NCBI GenBank assembly: GCA_019747615.1
Contig: JAIEQQ010000404.1
Coordinates: forward strand, 1 to 14,369
Reading direction: 5' to 3'
DNA: 14,369 bases
Origin: Phycisphaerales bacterium
GTDB taxonomy: Bacteria; Planctomycetota; Phycisphaerae; Phycisphaerales; UBA1924
The position numbers were made by a program, and so were the translations under genes. Every line of letters starts with the position of its first letter. Position 1 is the stretch's first letter. The notes under the pieces are model-generated. The model was not told the DNA's origin, did not search any database, and saw only the letters and a program-made list of their open reading frames with translations. Shown in pieces: positions 7,596-13,898 of this stretch.

Positions 7596-7646
7596 CCTCA
7601 CCCAGTTCCTACTGGGGGAGGTGCCGCGCTTCGCGGCGGAGGGGGC
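7596..7646 (+). repeat. Intergenic two-hairpin repeat element, copy 1
   Basis: The shared core 7606-7646 matches 12651-12691 at 38 of 41 positions. Hairpin A: 7596-7606 with 7611-7621 (ten pairs, one A/G mismatch, loop TCCT). Hairpin B: GCCGCG (7623-7628) with CGCGGC (7632-7637), loop CTT, followed by GGAGGGGGC. It lies 44 bp after the stop of the SpoIIE-like gene and upstream of the convergent phosphoglucomutase stop. The rest of the 222-bp gap holds a further short hairpin (7724-7737) and the palindrome at 7751-7764. Confidence 0.75.
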
Positions 7647-7750
7647 GGGACTGCGAGACCTTCGTGGTCACAGCAAAGCCGCAGACCATCGGACTCCCTC
7701 TGGCTCGATGAATCGCCATCTCCCCCGCTTCCGCGGGCAGAGTAGGACGG

Positions 7751-7764
7751 CGCTCGCGCGAGCG
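7751..7764 (-). terminator. 14-bp perfect palindrome after the phosphomannomutase gene
   Basis: CGCTCGCGCGAGCG is fully self-complementary and lies 9 bp downstream of the minus-strand stop at 7774. A long T-run is absent, so a terminator role is only positional inference; without a loop of its own it would fold with a 4-nt centre. Confidence 0.35.
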
Positions 7765-7773
7765 AAGCAACTC

Positions 7774-9198
7774 TCAGTGATCGACCTTGTGCCCCAGCAT
7801 CGGCGCGATCTTGGCCATCATCGCGTCGAGCGTCTTCTTGTCCTTGGCCTCGAGGTTCAGCCGCAGCAGCGGCTCGGTGTTGCTCTTGCGAACGTTGCAC
7901 CACCAGCCGTTCTTCGTGAAGCAGTCGATCGTCACGCCGTCCAGTTCGTCCATCGTACCCTGGCCCGCGAACTCGTCCTTCAGGTTCGCGATCGCGGCGT
8001 CCTTGTCCTCGATCTGGAAGTTGATCTCGCCGGACTGGTAGTACTTCTGCATCGGCGCCACCAGCTCGCTCATCTTCTTGCCCGTGCGCGCCAGCACCGT
8101 CAGCACCACCGCCATCGCGATCGCGCCGCTGTCGGCGTTGAAGTTCTTCGCGAAGTAGAAGTGCCCCGAAAGCTCCCCGCCGAAGCTGCCCTTCTGCTCC
8201 GCAAGGGCCGCCTTCATAAACACATGGCCCACGCGGCTGCGCACCGGCTTGCCGCCGAGCTTCGTGATCTCTTCCTGCACCGCCTTGGTGCTCCGCAGGT
8301 CATAGACCACGGCGCTACCGGGCTGCTGCTCAAGGAAATGGCGACAGAGCGCGCCGGTGAGATGGTCGCACCCGATGATGTGGCCCTTCTCATCAACGAC
8401 GACACAACGATCAGCGTCGCCGTCGTAGCAGAAGCCCACATCGGCCTTCTGCGCGATCACCGCGTCGCACGTCTGCTTCACGTTGCTGGCCACCAGCGGG
8501 TTCGGCTCGTGAACAAACTCACCCTTGGAGTTATCGAAGTTGATCTCGATGATCTCCAACCCATCGACCGCGTGCTTCTTGTTGCCAAACACCTTTGGCA
8601 CCATCGTGCCGGCCATGCCGTTGCTCGCGTCGATCACGCACTTCAGCGGCTTCTTGCCCTTGCGGGCCGAGAGATCCAGGAAGCCCAGCACGTGCGCCTT
8701 GTACGCGTCCCACAACTCGCGCTTCTCGACGCGCCCGCCGGCGGTCTGGAAGTTGTTGACGAAGTCCACGGTCGCCGCGAACTTGCGAACGTCACCAAGC
8801 CCCGTGGTCTCACCCACGGGCTTGGCCTTGCGCTTGCTCACCTTGAAGCCGTTGTACTGCGGCGGGTTGTGGCTCGCGGTACACATGACACCGCCGGCGC
8901 AATCAAAGTGGTTGACCGCGAAGTAGACGAACGGGGTATCCACCATGCCGACATCCAGCACGTGCCCGCCCTGATCGGTGATGCCGCGGATCAGCGCCTC
9001 GGTCAGGCTCGGCGAGCTCTTGCGCATGTCGCGCCCCACCACCACATTCCGCATCATCGGCGAGCCCTCGCCAGCACCCGCGGCGTCCTGCAGCAAAAAA
9101 CGCGAGCAACCAAACCCGATCTGACGCGCCATCGCCTCATTCAACGGATCCGGATACGTGCTGCGAACGTCGTAGGCCTTGAAGACTTTGCCGAGCAT
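7774..9198 (-). CDS. Phosphomannomutase/phosphoglucomutase
   Basis: 474 residues from ATG 9198, with CAGGAG seven bases upstream as ribosome-binding site. It starts LGKVFKAYDVRSTYPD (2-17), the family N-terminus. The alpha-D-phosphohexomutase blocks are all present: phosphoserine loop MCTASHNPPQYNGFK (105-119, Ser109), metal loop YDGDADR (258-264), sugar-binding loop GELSGHFYF (341-349), and phosphate-binding RKSNTEPLLR (437-446). Known reaction: interconversion of hexose 6- and 1-phosphates (mannose and/or glucose) through a phosphoserine and Mg2+, supplying GDP-mannose or UDP-glucose for polysaccharides. Motifs alone do not decide between mannose and glucose preference, so no symbol is given. 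It is monocistronic here, with the HepT gene 179 bp upstream on the same strand. The 66-residue upstream extension in frame is non-homologous. Confidence 0.93.
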   Translation of the reverse strand: MLGKVFKAYDVRSTYPDPLNEAMARQIGFGCSRFLLQDAAGAGEGSPMMRNVVVGRDMRKSSPSLTEALIRGITDQGGHVLDVGMVDTPFVYFAVNHFDCAGGVMCTASHNPPQYNGFKVSKRKAKPVGETTGLGDVRKFAATVDFVNNFQTAGGRVEKRELWDAYKAHVLGFLDLSARKGKKPLKCVIDASNGMAGTMVPKVFGNKKHAVDGLEIIEINFDNSKGEFVHEPNPLVASNVKQTCDAVIAQKADVGFCYDGDADRCVVVDEKGHIIGCDHLTGALCRHFLEQQPGSAVVYDLRSTKAVQEEITKLGGKPVRSRVGHVFMKAALAEQKGSFGGELSGHFYFAKNFNADSGAIAMAVVLTVLARTGKKMSELVAPMQKYYQSGEINFQIEDKDAAIANLKDEFAGQGTMDELDGVTIDCFTKNGWWCNVRKSNTEPLLRLNLEAKDKKTLDAMMAKIAPMLGHKVDH

Positions 9199-9303
9199 GA
9201 AAGGCTCCTGTTTGGCATGGCTCGCCGGATCAGGTGATCCGCCGCCCGCCAGAAGTCGGCGAGGATAGCACCGAGCCGGGGCGATTTCGCCCGGTTCGTG
9301 GAT

Positions 9304-9330
9304 GCACGATCCCGACACGGGATGCTGTGC
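9304..9330 (-). terminator. Hairpin between hepT and the phosphomannomutase gene
   Basis: ATCCCG (9309-9314) pairs with CGGGAT (9318-9323) around loop ACA, and outer arms GCAC (9304-9307) and GTGC (9327-9330) add four pairs across a small internal loop. It lies 48 bp after the hepT stop and about 105 bp before the mutase start. It could be a terminator (no T-run seen) or a leader structure. A second bulged hairpin (about 9275-9294, loop ATTT) follows. Confidence 0.35.
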
Positions 9331-9377
9331 AGAGGTGCTGTGGCTGTGGGCGGGGGGGCGGTACCGCACCAATCCGC

Positions 9378-9749
9378 TCAGGGCGGAAGCGGCCAATCCC
9401 GAATCGCCCCTTCGAGTTCGACGATCAACGTGGGCAAGTCGTCCCTCGCCGTAGCCCAGAGCCTGTCGCGATCAACGCCCCAGTACACATGGACCAAAAC
9501 GTTGCGCATCGCGACGATCTGCTTCCAAGGAACACCGGGGGCGCGGGCTCTGCCCGCGTCACTGATCCGCGCGGCCGCTTCTCCGATCTCCTGAATCGCG
9601 TTCGTGACTGCTCGCAGCAGCATCGAGTCCGCGTCGAGGTCCGGCCGCGAGCGACCCTGCATAAACCGCCGCGCATCCCGCGCCGCTTCGAGCATGTGCT
9701 CAAAGCGGATCCGGTCGTCAAACTCGCCGCCAAACTTCTCACGCTGCAT
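9378..9749 (-). CDS. hepT: HepT-like HEPN ribonuclease toxin (DUF86)
   Basis: 123 residues from ATG 9749. The defining HEPN motif R-x4-H-x-Y is present as RNVLVHVY (R82, H87, Y89). In front come FEHMLEA (16-22), AVTNAIQEIGEAA (47-59) and VPWKQIVAMRN (73-83), all standard HepT blocks; the end DDLPTLI (103-109) also fits. Known family role: mRNA/tRNA-cleaving toxin whose Tyr in the RX4HXY motif is AMPylated by the MntA antitoxin; all three key residues are present, so an active toxin is plausible. The start overlaps the stop of the MntA gene by 11 bp, typical of coupled translation. A longer frame to 9824 runs far into MntA and is rejected. Confidence 0.9.
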   Translation of the reverse strand: MQREKFGGEFDDRIRFEHMLEAARDARRFMQGRSRPDLDADSMLLRAVTNAIQEIGEAAARISDAGRARAPGVPWKQIVAMRNVLVHVYWGVDRDRLWATARDDLPTLIVELEGAIRDWPLPP

Positions 9750-10041
9750 GGAGCGTTCTCGCCACTCTGAGCACCGCCGGCAGGAAGTGACGCGAGAGAT
9801 CTGCGGGCGTTCGCAGATCAACATCTCGCCGCAGCATCGCGCGAAGCTCGATGATCATCTCGCCAAAGCCAACCATTCCGGGCGTCTGTCCCGGCTCGAA
9901 CTCGACCAACAGGTCAACATCGCTGGCATTGCTGAAGTCCGGTCGCAGAATGCTGCCAAACACTCGGAGCGAGCGCACATGATGTCGCTCGCAGAACGCC
10001 GCGATCTGATCCTCGGGAAACATGACACCGTGCATCTCCAT
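9739..10041 (-). CDS. mntA: MntA-type minimal nucleotidyltransferase antitoxin
   Basis: 100 residues if started at ATG 10041; ATG 10035 and ATG 10023 (and TTG 10056) are also possible. The nucleotidyltransferase signature is VFGSILRPDFSNASDVDLLV: GS at 29-30, the two catalytic Asp at D41 and D43, and a likely third Asp at D75 (RRDVDLRT). In the known HepT-MntA system this protein transfers AMP to the HepT tyrosine and neutralises the toxin. Gene order (antitoxin first, 11-bp overlap with hepT) and the intact active site support a functional pair. Its length is usual for the MNT family. Base composition is close to the chromosome average (37 of 60 G/C at 9961-10020), so there is no clear sign of recent transfer. 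Confidence 0.88.
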   Translation of the reverse strand: MEMHGVMFPEDQIAAFCERHHVRSLRVFGSILRPDFSNASDVDLLVEFEPGQTPGMVGFGEMIIELRAMLRRDVDLRTPADLSRHFLPAVLRVARTLHAA

Positions 10042-10047
10042 GCCCGA

Positions 10048-10053
10048 AGTATA
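10048..10053 (-). promoter_or_regulatory. Possible -10 element TATACT of the mntA-hepT operon
   Basis: On the minus strand TATACT lies 6 bp before ATG 10041. A start of transcription about 7 bases downstream would fall on or next to that ATG, giving a leaderless or near-leaderless message, or a short leader if translation begins at 10035 or 10023. The -35 position shows only a weak match, so confidence is low. Confidence 0.3.
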
Positions 10054-10122
10054 CAACAGGACTCGCGACGTTCACCGTGCCCAGCTACGAATCAATGTCG
10101 CCCCAACAGCGCGAGCTGCCGC

Positions 10123-10947
10123 TCACGGGTACTCCTGCCGCGTCGGTCGCACCAGCAGGTCGCTGACATGCACGTGCGCCGGCTGAGCCGTGACAAACTC
10201 GATCATGCGCGCGATGTCCGCGGGCTCGAGCATCGGTGCGAACTTCTCCTTCATGCTCTCGAACCACGCGTCGGCATAGCCCGCGACGCGCTGGAACTCA
10301 CTGACGACGAAGCCCGGCTCGATGAGCGTGAGGCGCACGCCGCGCGGGGCCAGTTCGCGCCGCACGCCCTCGGTCATGGCGTGAACCGCGAACTTGGTCG
10401 AGCCATAGAGGCTGGAGAACGGCGAGACATGCCGCCCGACGACCGAGCCGAGCACCACCACATCCCGCGCCGACTTCAGCCACGCGCCGCTCTGGCCGCA
10501 CTGGTCCTGCGGCACGCGATCGAGCATGCGTTTGCCCGCGCCGCGGATCAGCCGCGCCGCGCCGAGCACGTTCGTTCGCACCACTTCCTCCCACTGCGCC
10601 TCATCGCTGGTCATCACGCTGCCATTGAGCCCTCGCCCCGCGTTGACGACCACAAGATCGGCCTCAGCCCCGAACGCCCGCTTGGCCTCGTCGAGCATCG
10701 CGTCGATCACCGAGGTCTCCGCGCAATCACCCGCGACGACTCGCACGCGATCGGCACCGCCCGCGGCACCGATCTCCGCAGCGACCTCTTTCAGCCGCTC
10801 CGCTCGGCGCGCGTTGATCACCACGCTCGCGCCGCGCTGGTGCAGCAGCGCCGCCGTCGCTTGGCCGATGCCCGCCGAGGCCCCGGTCACGATCGCGACC
10901 CGTCCGGCGTGGCTGAGAAGAAACTCTGGAGACTTCGGGGTTGTCAT
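10123..10947 (-). CDS. Short-chain dehydrogenase/reductase (SDR family oxidoreductase)
   Basis: 274 residues from ATG 10947. Classical SDR features are all present: nucleotide loop TGASAGIG (21-28), the Asp of GDCAE (73-77), NAGRG (102-106), N126 in RTNVLGA, S168 in LGSVVG, and catalytic Y181/K185 in YGSTK, followed by IEPGFV (209-214). NINARR at the end of the second strand (45-48, Asn-Ala-Arg-Arg) suggests NADPH preference, by family rule. The substrate cannot be read from the sequence. One oddity is an insertion around 138-160 (MLDRVPQDQCGQSGAW) before the Ser strand. It is divergent from nfo, whose start is 55 bp away, so the two share a promoter region. A 79-residue upstream extension overlaps nfo and is rejected. 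Confidence 0.9.
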   Translation of the reverse strand: MTTPKSPEFLLSHAGRVAIVTGASAGIGQATAALLHQRGASVVINARRAERLKEVAAEIGAAGGADRVRVVAGDCAETSVIDAMLDEAKRAFGAEADLVVVNAGRGLNGSVMTSDEAQWEEVVRTNVLGAARLIRGAGKRMLDRVPQDQCGQSGAWLKSARDVVVLGSVVGRHVSPFSSLYGSTKFAVHAMTEGVRRELAPRGVRLTLIEPGFVVSEFQRVAGYADAWFESMKEKFAPMLEPADIARMIEFVTAQPAHVHVSDLLVRPTRQEYP

Positions 10948-11002
10948 GTTCAGATCGTAGTGACGCTCCACCGGCGTGCCGCTGGCCGCTATGCTGGCGA
11001 TA

Positions 11003-12004
11003 ATGTTCGGCAGCCACCTCTCAATCGCCGGCGGCATGGTCAACGCGCTGATCGCTGCGCGCGATCTTGGCCTCGATTGCGTCCAGGTCTTCACCAAGAA
11101 CCAGCAGCAGTGGGCGGCGCCCGATCTTAAGGACGAAGAAATCGCGGCGTGGCGCCGCGCCCTGGTCGAAATGGGCTGGGCCATGGACCAGCCGACTCCA
11201 TCGGGAACGGCTCGCCGCGACGAGGCCCCCGCCCGCGTCGTCGCGCACGCCTCCTATCTCGCCAACCTCGCCTCTCCCGACGACACGCTCCGCGATCGCT
11301 CGATCGCGATGATGGTCTCTGAGCTCAACCGCTGCCACACGCTCGGCATCCCGCTGCTGGTCTTTCACCCCGGCTCCGCCACCGACGGCGAGCCCATCGC
11401 CGGCGAGCGCCGCATCGTCTACGCCTGCGCAGAACTGCTCGCCCAGACCGCCGGCCACCGCACCGTGCTCTGCCTCGAAAACGTCGTCGGCGCCGGCTCC
11501 ACCATCGGGCGCGAGTTCGAACAACTCGCCCGCCTCCGCGAGCAGATCATCGCCCTGGCCCGCGGCGGCAACGAACGCGTCGGCTTCTGCCTCGACACCT
11601 GCCACATGCACGCCGGCGGATACGACCTCTCCACCGTCGAATCCGCCACGCGCACCCTCGAACACGCCGAGAACACCCTCGGCCTCGTCAACGTCCGCTG
11701 CCTCCACGTCAACGACTCCAAGGGCCCCGTCGGCTCGAGGCTCGATCGGCACGCGCACATCGGTGAGGGGACGATTGGCATGCAGGGCTTCGGGCCGTGG
11801 GTGACCTCGCCGCAACTGCGGAACGTGCCGAAGATCATGGAGACGCCCAAGGGCGAAGGCCCCGGCGGAGTCGACTGCGACACCGTCAACGTCGCGCGCC
11901 TTCGCGCCTCCGCCCGCGGCGAGCCCGTGACCATCACGCCGCTGGCCACGCCCGAGACCGCCAAGTCGCAGTCGCGCAACCCCAAGAAGGTGCCCGTCTC
12001 CTGA
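11003..12004 (+). CDS. nfo: Endonuclease IV (deoxyribonuclease IV)
   Basis: 333 residues from ATG 11003 (MFGSHLSIAGG, the family start); ATG 10991 and GTG 10976 are possible but add nothing conserved. All nine residues matching the trinuclear zinc site of the E. coli enzyme are present: H82, H122, E159, D198, H201, H235, D248, H250 and E280, in motifs such as FHPGS, LEN, LDTCH, LHVNDSK, DRHAHIGEG and METP. Known reaction: AP-endonuclease cleavage 5' to abasic sites and 3'-blocking group removal in base excision repair. It is longer than the 285-residue E. coli protein because of an insertion at about 63-77 (Pro/Arg-rich) and a tail of roughly 35 residues after 300 rich in Thr, Pro and Lys. 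It is divergent from the SDR gene; the DUF1579 gene follows after 117 bp. Confidence 0.94.
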   Translation: MFGSHLSIAGGMVNALIAARDLGLDCVQVFTKNQQQWAAPDLKDEEIAAWRRALVEMGWAMDQPTPSGTARRDEAPARVVAHASYLANLASPDDTLRDRSIAMMVSELNRCHTLGIPLLVFHPGSATDGEPIAGERRIVYACAELLAQTAGHRTVLCLENVVGAGSTIGREFEQLARLREQIIALARGGNERVGFCLDTCHMHAGGYDLSTVESATRTLEHAENTLGLVNVRCLHVNDSKGPVGSRLDRHAHIGEGTIGMQGFGPWVTSPQLRNVPKIMETPKGEGPGGVDCDTVNVARLRASARGEPVTITPLATPETAKSQSRNPKKVPVS

Positions 12005-12121
12005 CTTCGCTTGACGCGAGCGATCTGCACGCCGACCATTCGACTCATCGCGTGCGTTCTCCGCGGCCGCTTCGAGTTCCCGCACCCACCCCCACCCCCT
12101 CCCGCCCGCAGGAGACTCACG

Positions 12122-12604
12122 ATGTTTACGCCCCCCACCGCCGAGCACGCTTGGCTCAAGAACTTCGTCGGCACCTGGACGTTTGAGAGCACCTGCAACA
12201 TGGGTCCCGACCAGCCGCCGATGAAATCCGGCGGCACCGAAACCGTCCGCATGCTCGGCGATCTCTGGGTCGTTGGCGAGTCCACCGGCACCATGCCCGG
12301 CGGCGGCGACATGAACGCCATCATGACCGTCGGCTTCGATCCGGCAACGAAGAAGTACCGCGGCACCTGGGTCGGCTCCCCCATGGCCTACATGTTCGTC
12401 TACGAGGGCGACCGCCCCAACAACGGCAACCGCCTCGACCTCTACACCGACGGCCCCAGCATGGCCGGCGACGGCACGATGACCGTCTACCGCGACTCCG
12501 TCGAACTCATCACTCCCGACAAGCGTCTGCTCACCTCCGGAACGAAGACGCCCGACGGCCAGTTCCACGAGTTCATGCGCGCCGAATACCGCCGCGTGAA
12601 GTAA
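12122..12604 (+). CDS. DUF1579 family protein
   Basis: 160 residues from ATG 12122, preceded by AGGAGA about seven bases upstream, which decides the start. Family-like blocks: HAWLKNFVGTWTFE (9-22), GDLWVVGES (46-54), MTVGFDPATKKYRGTWV (68-84), and the C-terminal FHEFMRAEYRRV (148-159). DUF1579 proteins are small lipocalin-like beta barrels of unknown function. No signal peptide is seen, so it is probably cytoplasmic. The upstream in-frame stretch from 12011 is a Pro-rich run (HPPPPPPA) that looks like untranslated leader. It could be read through from nfo. The repeat element copy 2 follows 34 bp after the stop. Confidence 0.75.
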   Translation: MFTPPTAEHAWLKNFVGTWTFESTCNMGPDQPPMKSGGTETVRMLGDLWVVGESTGTMPGGGDMNAIMTVGFDPATKKYRGTWVGSPMAYMFVYEGDRPNNGNRLDLYTDGPSMAGDGTMTVYRDSVELITPDKRLLTSGTKTPDGQFHEFMRAEYRRVK

Positions 12605-12637
12605 TCGCCGAGCCGCGAGCCCCAATCGCAGCAGCAC

Positions 12638-12691
12638 GCACCACCCGCGATTCCTATTGGGGGTGGTGCCGCGCCTCGCGGCGGAGGGGGC
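12638..12691 (+). repeat. Intergenic two-hairpin repeat element, copy 2
   Basis: Core 12651-12691 matches 7606-7646 (38/41). Hairpin A: GCACCACCC (12638-12646) with GGGTGGTGC (12661-12669), nine perfect pairs. Hairpin B: GCCGCG (12668-12673) with CGCGGC (12677-12682), loop CCT; it overlaps the foot of A by two bases, so full A and full B partly compete. It is placed like copy 1, between a plus-strand stop (12604) and a convergent minus-strand stop (12791). 12692-12790 shows nothing further. Confidence 0.75.
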
Positions 12692-12790
12692 AAGACGTCC
12701 GATTCGCCGATGCCGTTGAAGTGGCGATTGGATGACGCCGCCATTCGGCGCGTCGATCCACGCACTCGCGCTCGTCGGCCAGGATCCAAC

Positions 12791-13291
12791 CTACGGCAGC
12801 TTCCGCTTCTTCCGAAACTCCAACTGCGTCTCGGCAGGCATCCGCTCGATCTTCGTCGCCAGCCAAGGAGGCGTCTGCGTCCACCACACGCTGAACGTCA
12901 CCGACACCTTGTCGCCCACCTTGAACTCGCGAACGTCCACGCCCTTGGCCGGCGGGAACTCCATCTCCATCGCGTTCATCCCCACGACCTTCCCGTCGCG
13001 ATCCTTGAAGTCGTCGATCGCCTCGTGCTTCACGATCAGCTCCGTCTGCGGCTTGCCCGTGATCGGCAGCGACACCACCTCGCCCCGCACGACATACGTC
13101 GCGCTCGGCGGCGATGTCGGCGGCGTCAGATCGCTCACACGAACCGTGCCCGCCGCGGGCGGACGCTCGCAGCCGCTCAGCATCAACGCAGCACCAAACG
13201 CGACGGACGCGACACCCGCGACTCCGAAAACGCGGCAAAATCCCACCGCCCGCCGCGCATCACGCCGCCAAATCCGCACATTGAACAACAT
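12791..13291 (-). CDS. CusF/SCO1-N-terminal-like copper-binding lipoprotein
   Basis: 166 residues from ATG 13291, with GGGGAG six bases upstream. The N-terminal signal has a basic start (RIWRRDARR), a hydrophobic stretch at 21-38 and a lipobox LSGC (Cys41), so it is predicted to be a membrane-anchored lipoprotein. Residues 66-136 resemble the small OB-like domain seen in CusF and at the start of some SCO1-like proteins: YVVRGEVVSL, IVKHEAIDDF (H89), VGMNAMEMEF (M105, M108, M110), then FKVGDKVSVTF. The His and Met positions fit a Cu(I) site by analogy with CusF. The C-terminal WLATKIERMPAETQLEF is an extra tail. I infer a periplasmic copper chaperone or electron-transfer assembly factor; no SCO1 or Cus genes are adjacent. 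Upstream on the same strand is the small basic protein gene. Confidence 0.7.
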   Translation of the reverse strand: MLFNVRIWRRDARRAVGFCRVFGVAGVASVAFGAALMLSGCERPPAAGTVRVSDLTPPTSPPSATYVVRGEVVSLPITGKPQTELIVKHEAIDDFKDRDGKVVGMNAMEMEFPPAKGVDVREFKVGDKVSVTFSVWWTQTPPWLATKIERMPAETQLEFRKKRKLP

Positions 13292-13360
13292 GCACGCTCC
13301 CCAAAGCCCCACTCTACGCGCACCGACCGCCCGCCAGCACTCTGCTTCGCTCACTTGAGC

Positions 13361-13384
13361 TTTGCTGATTTGCTGATTTGCTGA
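13361..13384. repeat. Three tandem TTTGCTGA units with degenerate flanks
   Basis: Perfect octamer repeats at 13361-13368, 13369-13376 and 13377-13384, followed by the related TTTGAGAT and TTTGCAGC-like words and a second GAGCTTTGC at about 13402-13410. It lies between two minus-strand genes, where the AT-rich stretch is unusual for this genome. It may be a slippage minisatellite; no known element is recognised. Confidence 0.7.
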
Positions 13385-13420
13385 TTTGAGATTTGCAGCT
13401 TTGAGCTTTGCCAGCCCCGC

Positions 13421-13738
13421 TCACGCCTTCGCGACGGTCAGGTACTTCTCGACCGACTTGAGGTCGGCCAGCAGCATCGGCGTGTAGCGCAGGCTGAACG
13501 ACTCGCCCTTGCCCACCGTCACGATGCGGGCGCACGACTCACGCTTCACCCAGTCGCGGTTGCCGCGGTTGTAGGTGGTCATGCGCGACTCGCGCACGCG
13601 ATACGCACGCCCCAGGGCCTTCTTGTTCGTCGGATCAAGCCGCATCAGGCGCTGCAGCGTCGCCTTATTGCCCGCCGCGCGCGGCGCGCTCTTGAGCGTG
13701 ATCGTGATCATCTGGCCAGCCGTGAGCGTATCAAACAT
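13421..13738 (-). CDS. Small basic protein, unknown function
   Basis: 105 residues from ATG 13738 with GAGG about six bases upstream. It is rich in Lys and Arg (KSAPRAAGNKATLQRLMRLD at 17-36, then NKKALGRAYRVRESRMT, 39-55) with a C-terminal MLLADLKSVEKYL. No signal peptide, transmembrane segment or catalytic motif is visible. I do not recognise the family. The charge and size could suit nucleic acid or ribosome association, but that is inference. The reading frame is GC-rich in wobble positions and has a good ribosome-binding site, which supports a real gene. It is followed after a 129-bp gap holding the octamer repeats by the copper-lipoprotein gene. Confidence 0.65.
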   Translation of the reverse strand: MFDTLTAGQMITITLKSAPRAAGNKATLQRLMRLDPTNKKALGRAYRVRESRMTTYNRGNRDWVKRESCARIVTVGKGESFSLRYTPMLLADLKSVEKYLTVAKA

Positions 13739-13898
13739 GGGAACCTCGCGCGGATCAAAGTGAGACGTCCCCTCGACGCGCGGCCAACCGGACCGCGCCG
13801 AGACGGGCCCAGATACTACGCAACCCGATCCCACAGGTCATCTTTTCTCTCACCCACCACGAGCGATCTTCCTCCTCACACCATACACTCTCCTCCCT

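Noticed and set aside
7621..9237. 538-codon plus-strand frame opposite the phosphomannomutase
   Set aside because: It is antisense to a gene with all mutase motifs and has His/Arg-rich low-complexity protein; it would also start inside the repeat element.
10958..11004. Promoter pair GTGACG / TATGCT ahead of nfo
   Set aside because: Spacing is 24 bp and the GATAAT-like alternative overlaps the start codon without a -35, so neither is a credible promoter.
9604..11130. 508-codon plus-strand frame across mntA/hepT and the SDR gene
   Set aside because: Antisense to three genes with clear family motifs; Arg/His-rich with no recognisable domain.
11021..12637. 538-codon minus-strand frame opposite nfo and the DUF1579 gene
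   Set aside because: Antisense shadow of nfo, whose nine metal ligands are intact; sequence is repetitive Gly/Val/Ala/Asp.
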